The notes under the pieces were generated by a model. It made no database searches. It saw only the letters and a list, made by a program, of their open reading frames with translations, and was not told the DNA's origin. A program made the translations under genes and the position numbers. Of a stretch of DNA of 64,000 bases, positions 47,820 to 56,124 are shown in pieces (the first letter of the stretch is position 1; the number at the start of each line of letters is the position of its first letter). The DNA lies in contig NZ_SMGQ01000012.1 in assembly GCF_004339095.1 (NCBI RefSeq), positions 1-64,000 of the forward strand, read 5' to 3'. The stretch is from Natranaerovirga hydrolytica. GTDB taxonomy: Bacteria; Bacillota; Clostridia; Lachnospirales; DSM-24629.

Positions 47820-49020
47820 GAGAAAAATAATTATTGATTCAATACTAAGCATTATCGCATCTGCCATTCCTATTATTGTTCTCCAACTAATTGTTTTACC
47901 AATTGTAGGGTTAAAACTTGGGGACACAGAATATGGAATAGCAGTAACCCTAATAAGCATGGCTACGCTATTCAGTTTGCCTTTTGGGAATGTTCTTAAT
48001 AATATTCGATTACTTATGGATGTCGAATATAAAGACAAGAATATTTCTGGGGATTTTAATATTTTGGTTTTTTCTAGCATAGTAATAAATGCAATTATAA
48101 TGGTTATTGGTACTATATACTATGAAAATAGTTTCTCCTTGATTAGCATTTTATTAGTTGTAATTTTCTCAGGGCTGAATATTTTAAGAGAGTATCTCAT
48201 TGTAACCTTTAGAATCATAATAAACTACAAATCAATATTGATTAATAATATTATCCTTGGCATAGGTTATTTATTTGGACTATTAGTATTTAGCTACTTA
48301 GGATACTGGCAATTAATCTATGTCTTTGGTGCAAGTTTCAGTTTAGCTTATATCAATAAAAAATCAAATCTTCTTAAAGAAGGGTTTGTAAAAACAAAGT
48401 TATTTAAAAAAACCACATATAAGAGTTTGATATTATTTATTTCAATTTTCATGAAATCTCTATTGAATTATGCTGACAAACTAATACTTTTCCCACTGCT
48501 TGGACCAAGTGCTGTTTCTGTGTATTACTCAGCAACATTGATGGGTAAGATTATTTCAATGGCTATAACACCAATTAGTGGCGTTATGCTAAGTTATTTA
48601 GCAAAAATGAGTAGATTTAAAATGAAGGATTTTATTTTAATGGTTTCACTAGTTTCAATAGTTGGGTTTTTGGGGTACTTTATTATTCTCATAGTTAGTG
48701 AACCGATTTTAAATTTACTTTATCCGCATTGGGCGGATGAATCTTTGAGTTTAATTCATATAACAACTGCAACTGCAATTGTCGGTGTTATAACATCAGT
48801 GATACATCCAGTTATTCTTAGGTTTAACCATATTAATTGGCAACTCTTTATTAACTTCATTAATCTCGTGATATATGTAGTTTGTGTTATGATATTTTAC
48901 AATTTATATGGGTTGATTGGATTTTGTTTGGGGATGTTAATAGCTAGCTTAATTAAGTTACTGATCATGATTTTTGTTTTTGTTTATAACTATACACAGT
49001 ATAGCCCTTTAGGCAACTAG
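47812..49020 (+). CDS. wzx: Lipid-linked oligosaccharide flippase (Wzx-like)
   Basis: 402 residues with about 12 membrane helices, starting 8 bp inside the polymerase gene. The first segment (SIIASAIPIIVLQLIVLPIV) and the distributed polar residues are of the MOP/polysaccharide-exporter kind. It moves the undecaprenyl-linked repeat unit across the membrane. It is the last gene of the polysaccharide locus before the accessory island. Confidence 0.85.
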   Translation: MNKRKIIIDSILSIIASAIPIIVLQLIVLPIVGLKLGDTEYGIAVTLISMATLFSLPFGNVLNNIRLLMDVEYKDKNISGDFNILVFSSIVINAIIMVIGTIYYENSFSLISILLVVIFSGLNILREYLIVTFRIIINYKSILINNIILGIGYLFGLLVFSYLGYWQLIYVFGASFSLAYINKKSNLLKEGFVKTKLFKKTTYKSLILFISIFMKSLLNYADKLILFPLLGPSAVSVYYSATLMGKIISMAITPISGVMLSYLAKMSRFKMKDFILMVSLVSIVGFLGYFIILIVSEPILNLLYPHWADESLSLIHITTATAIVGVITSVIHPVILRFNHINWQLFINFINLVIYVVCVMIFYNLYGLIGFCLGMLIASLIKLLIMIFVFVYNYTQYSPLGN

Positions 49021-49048
49021 ATAAGAATTGAATTTACAATTTGGATTA

Positions 49049-49188
49049 ACCGAGCCACATACCGAAATGGCAGCTCAGCAAAAACCTCACTTAATAATCT
49101 AGTGTTTTCAATGCATGCAGCAACTGGTAAATCCGGAACTGCCAGAAACGGACCTGGCTACTAGTGGCAGAAGTGGCAGTAACTCGGT
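49049..49188 (+). ncRNA. Candidate structured RNA or palindromic element
   Basis: ACCGAG (49049-49054) and CTCGGT (49083-position arm at 49183-49188) can close a structure that contains GCCA/TGGC (49054-49071) and CTGCCA/TGGCAG (49139-49144, 49165-49170). The segment is visibly richer in G and C than its surroundings. No ORF explains it. It may be a structured RNA or a short palindromic mobile element. Strand and activity are not known. Confidence 0.3.
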
Positions 49189-49286
49189 GATTTAGTTTAG
49201 TCTGGATAAATTTGAGTCAGATCATTGTACTCGTTCATCCCAACTCCAACCATTAACCACCAAAGACAGCAGAGCCTAATATAAGT

Positions 49287-49306
49287 ATAAAGGTGAGCTG
49301 GGTGGG
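49287..49306 (+). repeat. Direct repeat, copy 1
   Basis: ATAAAGGTGAGCTGGGTGGG recurs at 49477-49496 with one mismatch, exactly 190 bp apart. Between the copies lies a GATCAT/ATGATC stem (49404-49422). The stretch 49189-49610 has no gene that I can support and looks like decayed accessory DNA. Confidence 0.5.
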
Positions 49307-49476
49307 ATCGCGAGTATTGCAATAAACTTGCTGAGGGTTTTAGTGAATAGGCTTCAACCACAATCTGTTCATGTAAGTCCAAGTAGATCTAATGAGTCTG
49401 GACGATCATGCATTTTATGATCATCGGTGCCGGGTACTAACATTCTAACATTTCTAGAAATAGATAATGGATTAGG

Positions 49477-49496
49477 ATAAAGGTGACCTGGGTGGG
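49477..49496 (+). repeat. Direct repeat, copy 2
   Basis: Second copy of the 20-bp repeat at 49287; it differs by one base (GACC in place of GAGC). Its context, a G-rich run after the repeat, is also shared. Confidence 0.5.
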
Positions 49497-49610
49497 GTAG
49501 ACGGTAAGGTTATAAAATGAGCTAGTGTGTTGGGGTCGGAAGTGATGATGCTATTGAACCAGAGAAGGGCATAATGAGAGAATTATAAGATCTGAAAAGT
49601 AGGTGGCAAT

Positions 49611-49964
49611 ATGTTGGCAAAAATAAGTAAAGTAGCTTACGTTATAGCAGCAGTTTTACATTTCACTAATGGCCAGATGAATTTATTTTGGCTGTCAGTT
49701 GTGCTGGGCATTGTATCCACTGGATTAGGTCTTTATATGAGTTATTATCATGTCAGTCCGCAGCTTCGAGAGTACAGAGAAACTGTATATCAAATGGAAG
49801 CCGATGGAGCAAGTGAAGAAGATATACTTGAGTTCATGGATCGTGATACTGATGTTGATGAAAGCAAGTTGATTGATCCTCCAGCTTGGATGGCTATCAT
49901 TGGTATTTTGGGTATAGTAGCCAGTTTCGTATTATTGATCATGGGGATAATGGGTAGGATATAG
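49611..49964 (+). CDS. Small membrane protein with two helices
   Basis: 117 residues, ATG after TAGGTGG. The N-terminal half holds two close hydrophobic segments (about 5-20 and 24-43). A charged middle region (EADGASEEDILEFMDRDTD) follows, and the C-terminus has a membrane segment (WMAIIGILGIVASFVLLIMG). I do not recognise the family. It is the first gene of the accessory island and has its own terminator. Confidence 0.6.
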   Translation: MLAKISKVAYVIAAVLHFTNGQMNLFWLSVVLGIVSTGLGLYMSYYHVSPQLREYRETVYQMEADGASEEDILEFMDRDTDVDESKLIDPPAWMAIIGILGIVASFVLLIMGIMGRI

Positions 49965-49985
49965 AAACGTAGGAGACTGAAGAGA

Positions 49986-50018
49986 CGGACATGACGAGAT
50001 AAGTAGTGTCCGTTTTAT
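49986..50018 (+). terminator. Terminator after the small membrane protein gene
   Basis: CGGACA at 49986-49991 and TGTCCG at 50007-50012 form the stem, followed by TTTTATT. It lies 22 bp after the stop at 49964. Confidence 0.7.
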
Positions 50019-50072
50019 TAGCAGGAGAACTGTCAGAATATTTAAGAAATACTGATTTGAGGAGAGTGAGGT

Positions 50073-50906
50073 ATGACGCCAGAAAGAGATTTTCATTATA
50101 CACTAATAAAATATCTAGATATCAAGGGTAAACAGGAACTCAGTAATATCATCAAACGTTCTAGAATTGTATATGACAAGCTCTGGCCGTTTTCTGGTGT
50201 GGTTAGTTATCAGCGCAAGATGAACATAAATATAAAAACGCCAATAGAATTTAAGGTCTTATTGGAAAAGGAAATTGATCTATTAAGGACTTTAAGTTTT
50301 GAAATATATGAAGATGATGATGAATATATGGCTACCGATGTTATCATTACAGTTTTAGCTGCCAAAGTCACTACTATTGAGATAGAAGAAATTGAAAAAG
50401 AAATAGTGGAAGGCTCTGTTTACCAATCATTTATAACAGAAATTTCTTCTTTAGGTCTCGATGCAATAGAAAAATCATATCTCTATGAAGCATGTGAGTG
50501 CGCAATCAGAAATAATAGACTTGCAGCTAGTACTATGTTAGGATGTGCAGCAGAATATTTGTTAGCTCAACTCTGTGATTCATATCATGAATATCTTAAA
50601 AATCATTCCAGTCAGAATGAACAAGAGGCTTTCGAGCGAAAAGTCATCAAGGCAAAGTCGGCTTATATAAGATTAGATGAGTTTGAGAAGCGTGTTAATA
50701 GCAATGTTTCATTATTTGAAAATCTTGGATTAGAGAATCCAAAGCTAAACTTTAACTTTTTAGATGTTATTAGAAAAGTAAGAAATGAGTCAGGGCATCC
50801 AAGTGGTAACGTAGTTTCATCTGAAGAATTGCAGATGACGATTGGAAATTATCAACATTTCTTAAAATGCGTCCATAAACTTATTGAAGAACTACCCAAG
50901 CTATAA
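50073..50906 (+). CDS. HEPN-like protein, partner of AbiH
   Basis: 277 residues, ATG after GAGGAGAGTGAGG. It is helical and soluble. Near the C-terminus it has VIRKVRNESGHPSG, which fits the HEPN RX4H active-site pattern (RNESGH), after a helical segment RLAASTMLGCAAEYLLAQL typical of DUF4145/HEPN-like proteins. HEPN proteins are usually RNases, and many act in toxin-antitoxin or phage-defence systems. The AbiH-fusion gene begins 49 bp downstream on the same strand, so a two-gene defence module is plausible. No function is proven. Confidence 0.65.
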   Translation: MTPERDFHYTLIKYLDIKGKQELSNIIKRSRIVYDKLWPFSGVVSYQRKMNINIKTPIEFKVLLEKEIDLLRTLSFEIYEDDDEYMATDVIITVLAAKVTTIEIEEIEKEIVEGSVYQSFITEISSLGLDAIEKSYLYEACECAIRNNRLAASTMLGCAAEYLLAQLCDSYHEYLKNHSSQNEQEAFERKVIKAKSAYIRLDEFEKRVNSNVSLFENLGLENPKLNFNFLDVIRKVRNESGHPSGNVVSSEELQMTIGNYQHFLKCVHKLIEELPKL

Positions 50907-50955
50907 AGGCAGGGAGGCCTATCATACATATCTTCAGTGGAATTGAGGTGAAGTC

Positions 50956-52209
50956 GTGGCAGAGAGTACAAATTATTTATTAAAATGCATAGAGTGTGGA
51001 GCTGACTTTTTCACAGCAGGTGAGCGGGATTTCTATATCAGTAAAGGTCTCAATATGCCTAAACGATGTAAGAGTTGTCGTGATAAAAAGAAGGCCAGGC
51101 TTAAGCAAGATAAAGAAAAAGTAGAACTCCAAGAGATTCTTTCCACTTCACCTTATATCCATGTTGAAAAGACAGAAATACCTTTGACTGATTCTGCTAC
51201 CTCACTTTTTATAATCGGTAATGGATTCGATATAATGCATGGTGTCAAATCCAGCTATTACAATTTCAGAGACACTATCGGAAGACAAAATATATTGAGA
51301 TTTACATTGGAAAACTATATCAGACAAAAAGATGTATGGGGTAATTTTGAAGATGGATTGGCATATTTGGATCGCGAAATGATGCTAGGAACACTTGATG
51401 ATTGGTTAGAAGATTTTGAAGTACCTGATGAAGACGATGATGATTTTTCCGCGGCTGATTACTTTGCGGCCCAAGATACCGCTACATCTCAAATATATAT
51501 TTTAACTCAAGAGCTTCCGAAGAGATTCAGAAAGTGGATAAGCACTTTAAAAACACTTAGCTTATCGAAGCCTGTAGATGATATAATCAAAATGGATGCC
51601 CGGTATATCAATTTTAACTATACTGAGTTTTTAGAAACAATCTATGGAGTACCCCATGAGAAAATTTTATATATTCATGGGGATAGAAGAGATAAGAAGA
51701 ACCAGCTTGTATTGGGGCATGGGCATGACATAGAGGAAGTATTCGAAGAATGGTACCAAACAAACAAAAACCGTAAAGAATTTCAGCCGAAAATTTTAGA
51801 AAAAGATCGACGATATGATCATAATGACAATCCAGTTTATTTAGGATACTTCTTAAAAGATGAAACGAAGGGAAATTGGAAGAGCCAAATGAGATACGAT
51901 GCGATTAATAACACAGTTGGTCTTATTGAAGATTATTATGAGAACTCATCCAAGAAAACCAGTGAAGTTATATCTAGGAATCAGTCCTACTTTAAATCGC
52001 TGGAAGGCATTGAAAATATTGTCGTGATTGGACATTCATTATCGAAAGTTGATTATCCATACTTTAGAGAGATTATTAAATATAATAAGAGTAGCTCTGA
52101 TTTGAAATGGTTTATTAGCTGGTATAGTATGGATGGCTTAAAGAAAATAATTGAATTTGTGTCGGAGATGAAAATACCAAATGAGAATGTTAAGCTTTTT
52201 AGGGTATGA
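50956..52209 (+). CDS. AbiH-family abortive-infection protein with N-terminal zinc ribbon
   Basis: 417 residues, GTG start after TGAGGTG. Residues about 9-43 form a zinc-ribbon domain: CIECG, then FYISKGLNMPKRCKSCR. After a charged linker, the AbiH domain begins SLFIIGNGFDIMHGVKSSYYNF, the usual AbiH start. It continues with YINFNYTEFLETIYG, ILYIHGD, LVLGHGHD and ENIVVIGHSLSKVDYPYF. AbiH proteins give phage abortive infection by an unknown mechanism. The added zinc ribbon is unusual and may bind nucleic acid or another protein. Confidence 0.85.
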   Translation: MAESTNYLLKCIECGADFFTAGERDFYISKGLNMPKRCKSCRDKKKARLKQDKEKVELQEILSTSPYIHVEKTEIPLTDSATSLFIIGNGFDIMHGVKSSYYNFRDTIGRQNILRFTLENYIRQKDVWGNFEDGLAYLDREMMLGTLDDWLEDFEVPDEDDDDFSAADYFAAQDTATSQIYILTQELPKRFRKWISTLKTLSLSKPVDDIIKMDARYINFNYTEFLETIYGVPHEKILYIHGDRRDKKNQLVLGHGHDIEEVFEEWYQTNKNRKEFQPKILEKDRRYDHNDNPVYLGYFLKDETKGNWKSQMRYDAINNTVGLIEDYYENSSKKTSEVISRNQSYFKSLEGIENIVVIGHSLSKVDYPYFREIIKYNKSSSDLKWFISWYSMDGLKKIIEFVSEMKIPNENVKLFRV

Positions 52210-52345
52210 CCATAATTGAAATATCGGGTTACAAATGAAATAGTAATAAACTGAGGTGACAAAATGAACCAATTAACAAAATACATTATGATACCCCTTC
52301 GAAAAAATTAGACAAATTAATTAAACCTATGCTATAATTTTTGGC

Positions 52346-52663
52346 ATGAAAAATAATAAAAAGTACACACCAGAATTCAAAACTAAAGTAGTTCTAGAGG
52401 TTCTAGAGGGAAAAAGATTAGTAAAAGAAATAGTGAATGAATACGAAATTAATTACTCTAGCTTAAAAAGCTGGAAAAAAGAAGTAGTTAATAATATGCC
52501 TAATTTGTTAGGAAGGACAACAGAGGTAGATATTCAACTAAAAGAGACTCAGAAACTAAATAAAAATCTAGAAAAACAGCTTGAGAAAACTAAACTCGAG
52601 ATGGATTTTTTAAAAAGAAAGAGATTTCTCATAAAGCTTCTACAAAAATCAGGAAGAGTTTAA
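52346..52663 (+). CDS. IS3-family transposase OrfA
   Basis: 105 residues: a helix-turn-helix (YTPEFKTKVVLEVLEGKRLVKEI, then NEYEINYSSLKSWKKEV) followed by a leucine-zipper-like coiled coil, as in IS3 OrfA. Its frame contains the slippery heptamer T TTA AAA at 52609-52615. A -1 slip there enters the OrfB frame and gives an OrfAB fusion transposase, the usual IS3 mechanism. Confidence 0.88.
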   Translation: MKNNKKYTPEFKTKVVLEVLEGKRLVKEIVNEYEINYSSLKSWKKEVVNNMPNLLGRTTEVDIQLKETQKLNKNLEKQLEKTKLEMDFLKRKRFLIKLLQKSGRV

Positions 52664-52707
52664 TAGAGTGGGAGCATAACGAATTATCAGTTGATAGTCA
52701 AAGCGAG

Positions 52708-53475
52708 TTGCTAAGCATAAATAGAACTTCCTTGTATGTACAACCAAAAATTTTTAAAACAGAAGATATTACTATAATGAATTTGATTGATGTGATACAT
52801 ACGCAATTTCCGGGTTTTGGAGTAAACAAAGTACGAGATAGGTTACGTAGGAAGTATAATGTTACTATAGAACATAGTAAAACTAAAAGATATATGACGT
52901 TCATGAATATATTAAAGCCTATTAAGGAAAATAGTCCATATGGATTATACCCGTATTTACTTAATGGGGTTGATATTACTAGACCTAATCAGGTTTGGTC
53001 AATTGACATAACATATATTGGAGTGATGAATCATTTTTCATATCTGGTTGTAATTATTGATTGGTACTCAAGGTATGTTTTATCATGGGATTTATCTAAT
53101 TCATTAAAGGCAGATTCTGTAATTATTGCCATGACAACTGCTTTAGAAAAATATGGTAAGCCCTATATAATCAATAGTGATAATGGATCCCAGTTTATAT
53201 CTGCAGAGTATTTGGAAATGATCGTTGATAGAAAGATTAGAATAAGTATGAATCGAAAAGGTAGGCCAGCAGATAACATTGCTGTTGAAAGATTTTTTAG
53301 AAGTTTAAAAAGTGAACGATTATATGGATATGAAATATGTAACATTAAACAAGCACAAGAATCCATTGATTTTTATATACCAGAATATAATGAATTCAGA
53401 GGCCATGACAGGTTTAAAGATGCTACACCGAGTGAAGCTTATTTTCAAATTAAGAAAGTAGAATCAAATTTCTAA
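52708..53475 (+). CDS. IS3-family transposase OrfB (integrase core)
   Basis: 255 residues from the first Met, but the frame is open back through 52612, where the OrfA frameshift site joins it. It carries the HTH_21-like segment PGFGVNKVRDRLRRKY and the DDE core: WSIDITYIG, NSDNGSQFIS and the Glu in AVERFFRSLKSERLYG. All three catalytic acids are present, so the element is probably active or recently so. Confidence 0.9.
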   Translation: MLSINRTSLYVQPKIFKTEDITIMNLIDVIHTQFPGFGVNKVRDRLRRKYNVTIEHSKTKRYMTFMNILKPIKENSPYGLYPYLLNGVDITRPNQVWSIDITYIGVMNHFSYLVVIIDWYSRYVLSWDLSNSLKADSVIIAMTTALEKYGKPYIINSDNGSQFISAEYLEMIVDRKIRISMNRKGRPADNIAVERFFRSLKSERLYGYEICNIKQAQESIDFYIPEYNEFRGHDRFKDATPSEAYFQIKKVESNF

Positions 53476-53547
53476 AACCTTGATGGACTTATCACTTAAC
53501 TTATTAAGTTATGGAAAAGGTAAGGTAATCAAAAGGGAGTAATTAAA

Positions 53548-54276
53548 ATGAAGTCATACATTATAAAAATCGAGCTAAAAAACTCAGACCCTCTTATATG
53601 GAGAAGAGTCATCATGCCAGCAGGAGCGACATTCAATATGCTTCATGATGTGATACAGACGGTGACAAACTTTCAAAGTGGCTATCCTGTTGGGGACTAT
53701 CATCTTTATGAGTTCGATTTAAAAGATATCAGAGTAACAAATGATGATGAAGCATACCAGGAGCATTTACATTTTATGAAGAATGAAAATATTTATAAAG
53801 AACGTCTCAAAAAAATGTCTCCGGAGCACGCTAAGTTCGAAAAAACGCATCAAGAAAGACTTGAAATAGTAGTACGTAAACCCAAAGGTATAAAGATAGA
53901 CGATTACCTTGAGAAGTATAAAGATATTATTTACAATTATGACTTTGGTGATGACTGGCGGTTAATCATTAAACTAGAGGATATTGTAGATGATTATTAC
54001 TTTGGTTATCCTACGTTACTTGATGGAGCAGAGACTGCGCCACCAGAAGATGTAGGAGGCCTTCATGGATTCTATGAATTCTTGAAAGTCTACTACGATG
54101 AAACGCATCCATACCACGATGAAATTAAGGGATGGGCCAAAGAACAAGGGTTTGAGGAATATGATCCCGAACGAATTAATTATATTATAAAAGATCGTAA
54201 ATACAAGAAAACAGAGTGGGATAAAATTAAACACGAAAGATACAAGATTATTGAGGATAAATATAGGAAGAAATAA
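53548..54276 (+). CDS. pRiA4b ORF-3-family protein
   Basis: 242 residues, ATG after AAAGGGAG. The sequence has the family signature: YIIKIELKNSDPLIWRRV at the N-terminus, YHLYEFDL, then YNYDFGDDWRLIIKLE and APPEDVGGLHGFYEFL. The family is common on plasmids and in accessory regions; its function is not known. It follows the IS3 element and is transcribed in the same direction. Confidence 0.88.
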   Translation: MKSYIIKIELKNSDPLIWRRVIMPAGATFNMLHDVIQTVTNFQSGYPVGDYHLYEFDLKDIRVTNDDEAYQEHLHFMKNENIYKERLKKMSPEHAKFEKTHQERLEIVVRKPKGIKIDDYLEKYKDIIYNYDFGDDWRLIIKLEDIVDDYYFGYPTLLDGAETAPPEDVGGLHGFYEFLKVYYDETHPYHDEIKGWAKEQGFEEYDPERINYIIKDRKYKKTEWDKIKHERYKIIEDKYRKK

Positions 54277-54390
54277 ATCTGTGTTGAATGGGTGATCCAA
54301 AAAAAACAGACAAATCAACAACTGATTTATTATAAAATATAACATAACATACTTATGAGACATCTGAAACTAGAAAATAGACATCTGAGA

Positions 54391-54426
54391 CGGGCATGAA
54401 TTTGGAGAAAAGATAGCTCGTTTTTT
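54391..54426 (+). terminator. Terminator-like hairpin, related to the one at 55078
   Basis: CGGGC (54391-54395) and GCTCG (54416-54420) followed by six T. The 18 bases before and into the stem (54380-54397) recur with one mismatch at 55067-55084, so the two terminators come from a duplicated segment. Confidence 0.5.
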
Positions 54427-54489
54427 ACTAAGTGGATTTATTGGAAAATTCAGATAAACAGGCTGTCAATAGGAAGCAATCAATCAGCG

Positions 54490-54939
54490 ATGAAAGAGGG
54501 AAGTGTTGAAGAGGATAAATTAATTTATCAGTACGATGATGATGCAAACCTTTCTAAGCTGATTAAAAGAATTGAAAAGAAGAAGGAAAGCAAGAGTAAA
54601 AAAATCTAAGAGTTTAAAGAAGAAACCTATCTTAAACTAGCAACTATCTGTATTCAGAATGCAATAGAAATTCTATCGATGAAAATTTTAACCGATAGAG
54701 ATGAAATGTTAATATACCCAAAGAGATTTAAGTCAAAGCTAGAAAAGATAAAGAGGAACATTAAAGATGAGAAAGGTTTAATGCTTCAAGATGTACTTGT
54801 TAATTATGATAATAATATATCAACAATTAGCTATAATGAATGTGTGAATTCATTCAAGAAATATTATGAGATTAGTGATATTGAAGAAATGAATTTGAGA
54901 AAATTAGGAAATATTAGAAATAAATTAACTCGGCATTAG
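54490..54939 (+). pseudogene. Broken HEPN-like gene
   Basis: One frame reads from ATG 54490 to the stop at 54937-54939, interrupted by an in-frame TAA at 54607-54609. The first part ends KESKSKKI; after the stop the frame continues EFKEETYLKLATICIQNAIEIL and runs through the ORF starting at 54679. The C-terminus ends GNIRNKLTRH, which resembles a HEPN RX4-6H motif at the truncation point. It is probably a decayed or truncated defence gene; the family is uncertain. Confidence 0.45.
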
Positions 54940-55012
54940 ACTTTATATTAGTTGGATTTAAAATTTTATAAAAAAACGGAAATACAAATAAGCCTATTTT
55001 GTCAAATAGACT
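54935..55012 (+). repeat. Dispersed repeat, copy A
   Basis: ATTAGANTTTATATTAGTTG through CAAATAGACT recurs at 59265-59339 with about 80% identity by eye. In both places it follows a broken gene. It may be the end of a mobile element or a conserved non-coding piece. Confidence 0.6.
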
Positions 55013-55077
55013 AGAGAAATTATAAGACTTAAAAAAGTTCAGGAATTATTTCAAGGATAAAGAAGCGACATCTAAGA

Positions 55078-55113
55078 CGGGCATCTTTAATAAAAATATT
55101 GATGCTCGTTTTT
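55078..55113 (+). terminator. Intrinsic terminator-like hairpin
   Basis: CGGGCATC and GATGCTCG pair (one G-U) around a 15-base A/T loop, followed by TTTTT. No intact gene ends here. The stretch 55114-55500 contains nothing that I can support as a gene. Confidence 0.6.
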
Positions 55114-55502
55114 ATCTGGAAATAAAGACAGAAAATTCTGCTTATGCCCAGGTGGTATTTATGTAAAGTTAGTTAAGTATTGTTTGAAAAATAATAAATT
55201 CAACCAAACACCTCATCATGAGATGAAAATAAAAAGAGTAATAAGTTATAAAGGACAGGTTATCTGTTCTTTATCTAATTTGTAAGCGTCAAATAATCAG
55301 CGAATAGAAAAATCCTAAGAATTCCACTATACTCCTAGATATAGCAATTGGTAGTGTAAAGTAACGTATGAAAAAAGTGATTTAGAAAAAAAGGCTCAAT
55401 GAGAACCTTGAAAATTGCAAAATATAAAATTTATGGCAGTTTCCGCCACCCTTGATAACTCAAAAAAATAATGCTTAGGCATCGTTAACGATGGCGAAGA
55501 AC

Positions 55503-56108
55503 TCAAGAACAGATAGGGTCTTCACCTTTTTGACGTTGTAACTGCAAAATAGTTTGTTGTCCGAGGAATATAAGCAACTGCCATTTACCGGGCATATTAT
55601 CTGCAGGACGAAGGGCATCAACGTCGTTTAAAACCCTGTAGTTGTTTGTTTTGTGAGGCCGCAAGAAGTTGTAATAGGCAACCCAGAGAGCAACACTATA
55701 GTTGGCACCATCATAGTTATCATAATCACAAGAGACACGATAAGATGCTTTGAACGTACGGTTAAGGCGTTCGACTATCTGCTTGAAAGGACGGAATTCA
55801 GTTGAGACAGCATCATCATTAGTAAGTCCGATGACCTAAGTAATATCAAACTGTAAGTCACCATTTTCAAGTTTGGAGAACTGTTGAGCTGCTAAAGGAT
55901 AGGCATTATAACCATCAGTAATAAAGCGAAATTTTTCAGGAATCTTTTTAAGATGCCTAAAGGCCATACGCATTGCCATAATACATGGACCAACTCCACG
56001 ATTGTCAGAGACTTGATAACCGATGATGGAACGATAAATAGCATCCATGATAAACCAGATCTAACCTTTGATGCCCCGCACTTTGATATATGTCTCATCA
56101 GCCACCAT
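55503..56108 (-). pseudogene. DDE transposase fragment with in-frame TAG codons
   Basis: On the minus strand one frame reads VADETYIKVRGIKG, stop, IWFIMDAIYRSIIGYQVSDN, through FITDGYNAYPLAAQQFS, DIT, stop, VIGLTNDDAVSTEFRPFKQ, to the final TGA at 55503-55505. This is the C-terminal two thirds of a DDE-type transposase common in Clostridia. It is broken by TAG at 56061-56063 and at 55836-55838. The N-terminal part is missing at the junction with the IS66 remnant (about 56109). Both stops are TAG, and the second replaces an expected Gln codon. Confidence 0.85.
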
Positions 56109-56124
56109 CTAGGAGGTAAAGTTT

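Larger units (their letters stand above)
52289..53494 (+). mobile_element. IS3-family insertion sequence
   Basis: A 1206-bp element with OrfA and OrfB in overlapping phases. The proposed ends begin TGATA at 52289 and end TATCA at 53494. The outer 25 bases of each side match imperfectly as an inverted repeat (terminal 5 bases and an internal TCTAA block agree; 13 of 25 in all). No clear target duplication is seen. A transposase promoter (TAGACA, then TATAAT at 52333-52338) lies inside the left end. It is inserted between the AbiH gene and the pRiA4b-like gene and seems intact. Confidence 0.75.

Noticed and set aside
49197-49382. 61-residue minus-strand ORF in the non-coding border region
   Set aside because: No ribosome site, unlikely composition, and it lies across the direct repeat. 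Treated as non-coding.
52264-52288. Start of a gene apparently cut by the IS3 element
   Set aside because: There is an SD and an ATG, but joining the flanks gives a stop after about nine codons, so no interrupted gene is reconstructed.
52286-53497. Target-site duplication for the IS3 element
   Set aside because: The three bases at each side (TTA and CTT) do not match, so no duplication is claimed.
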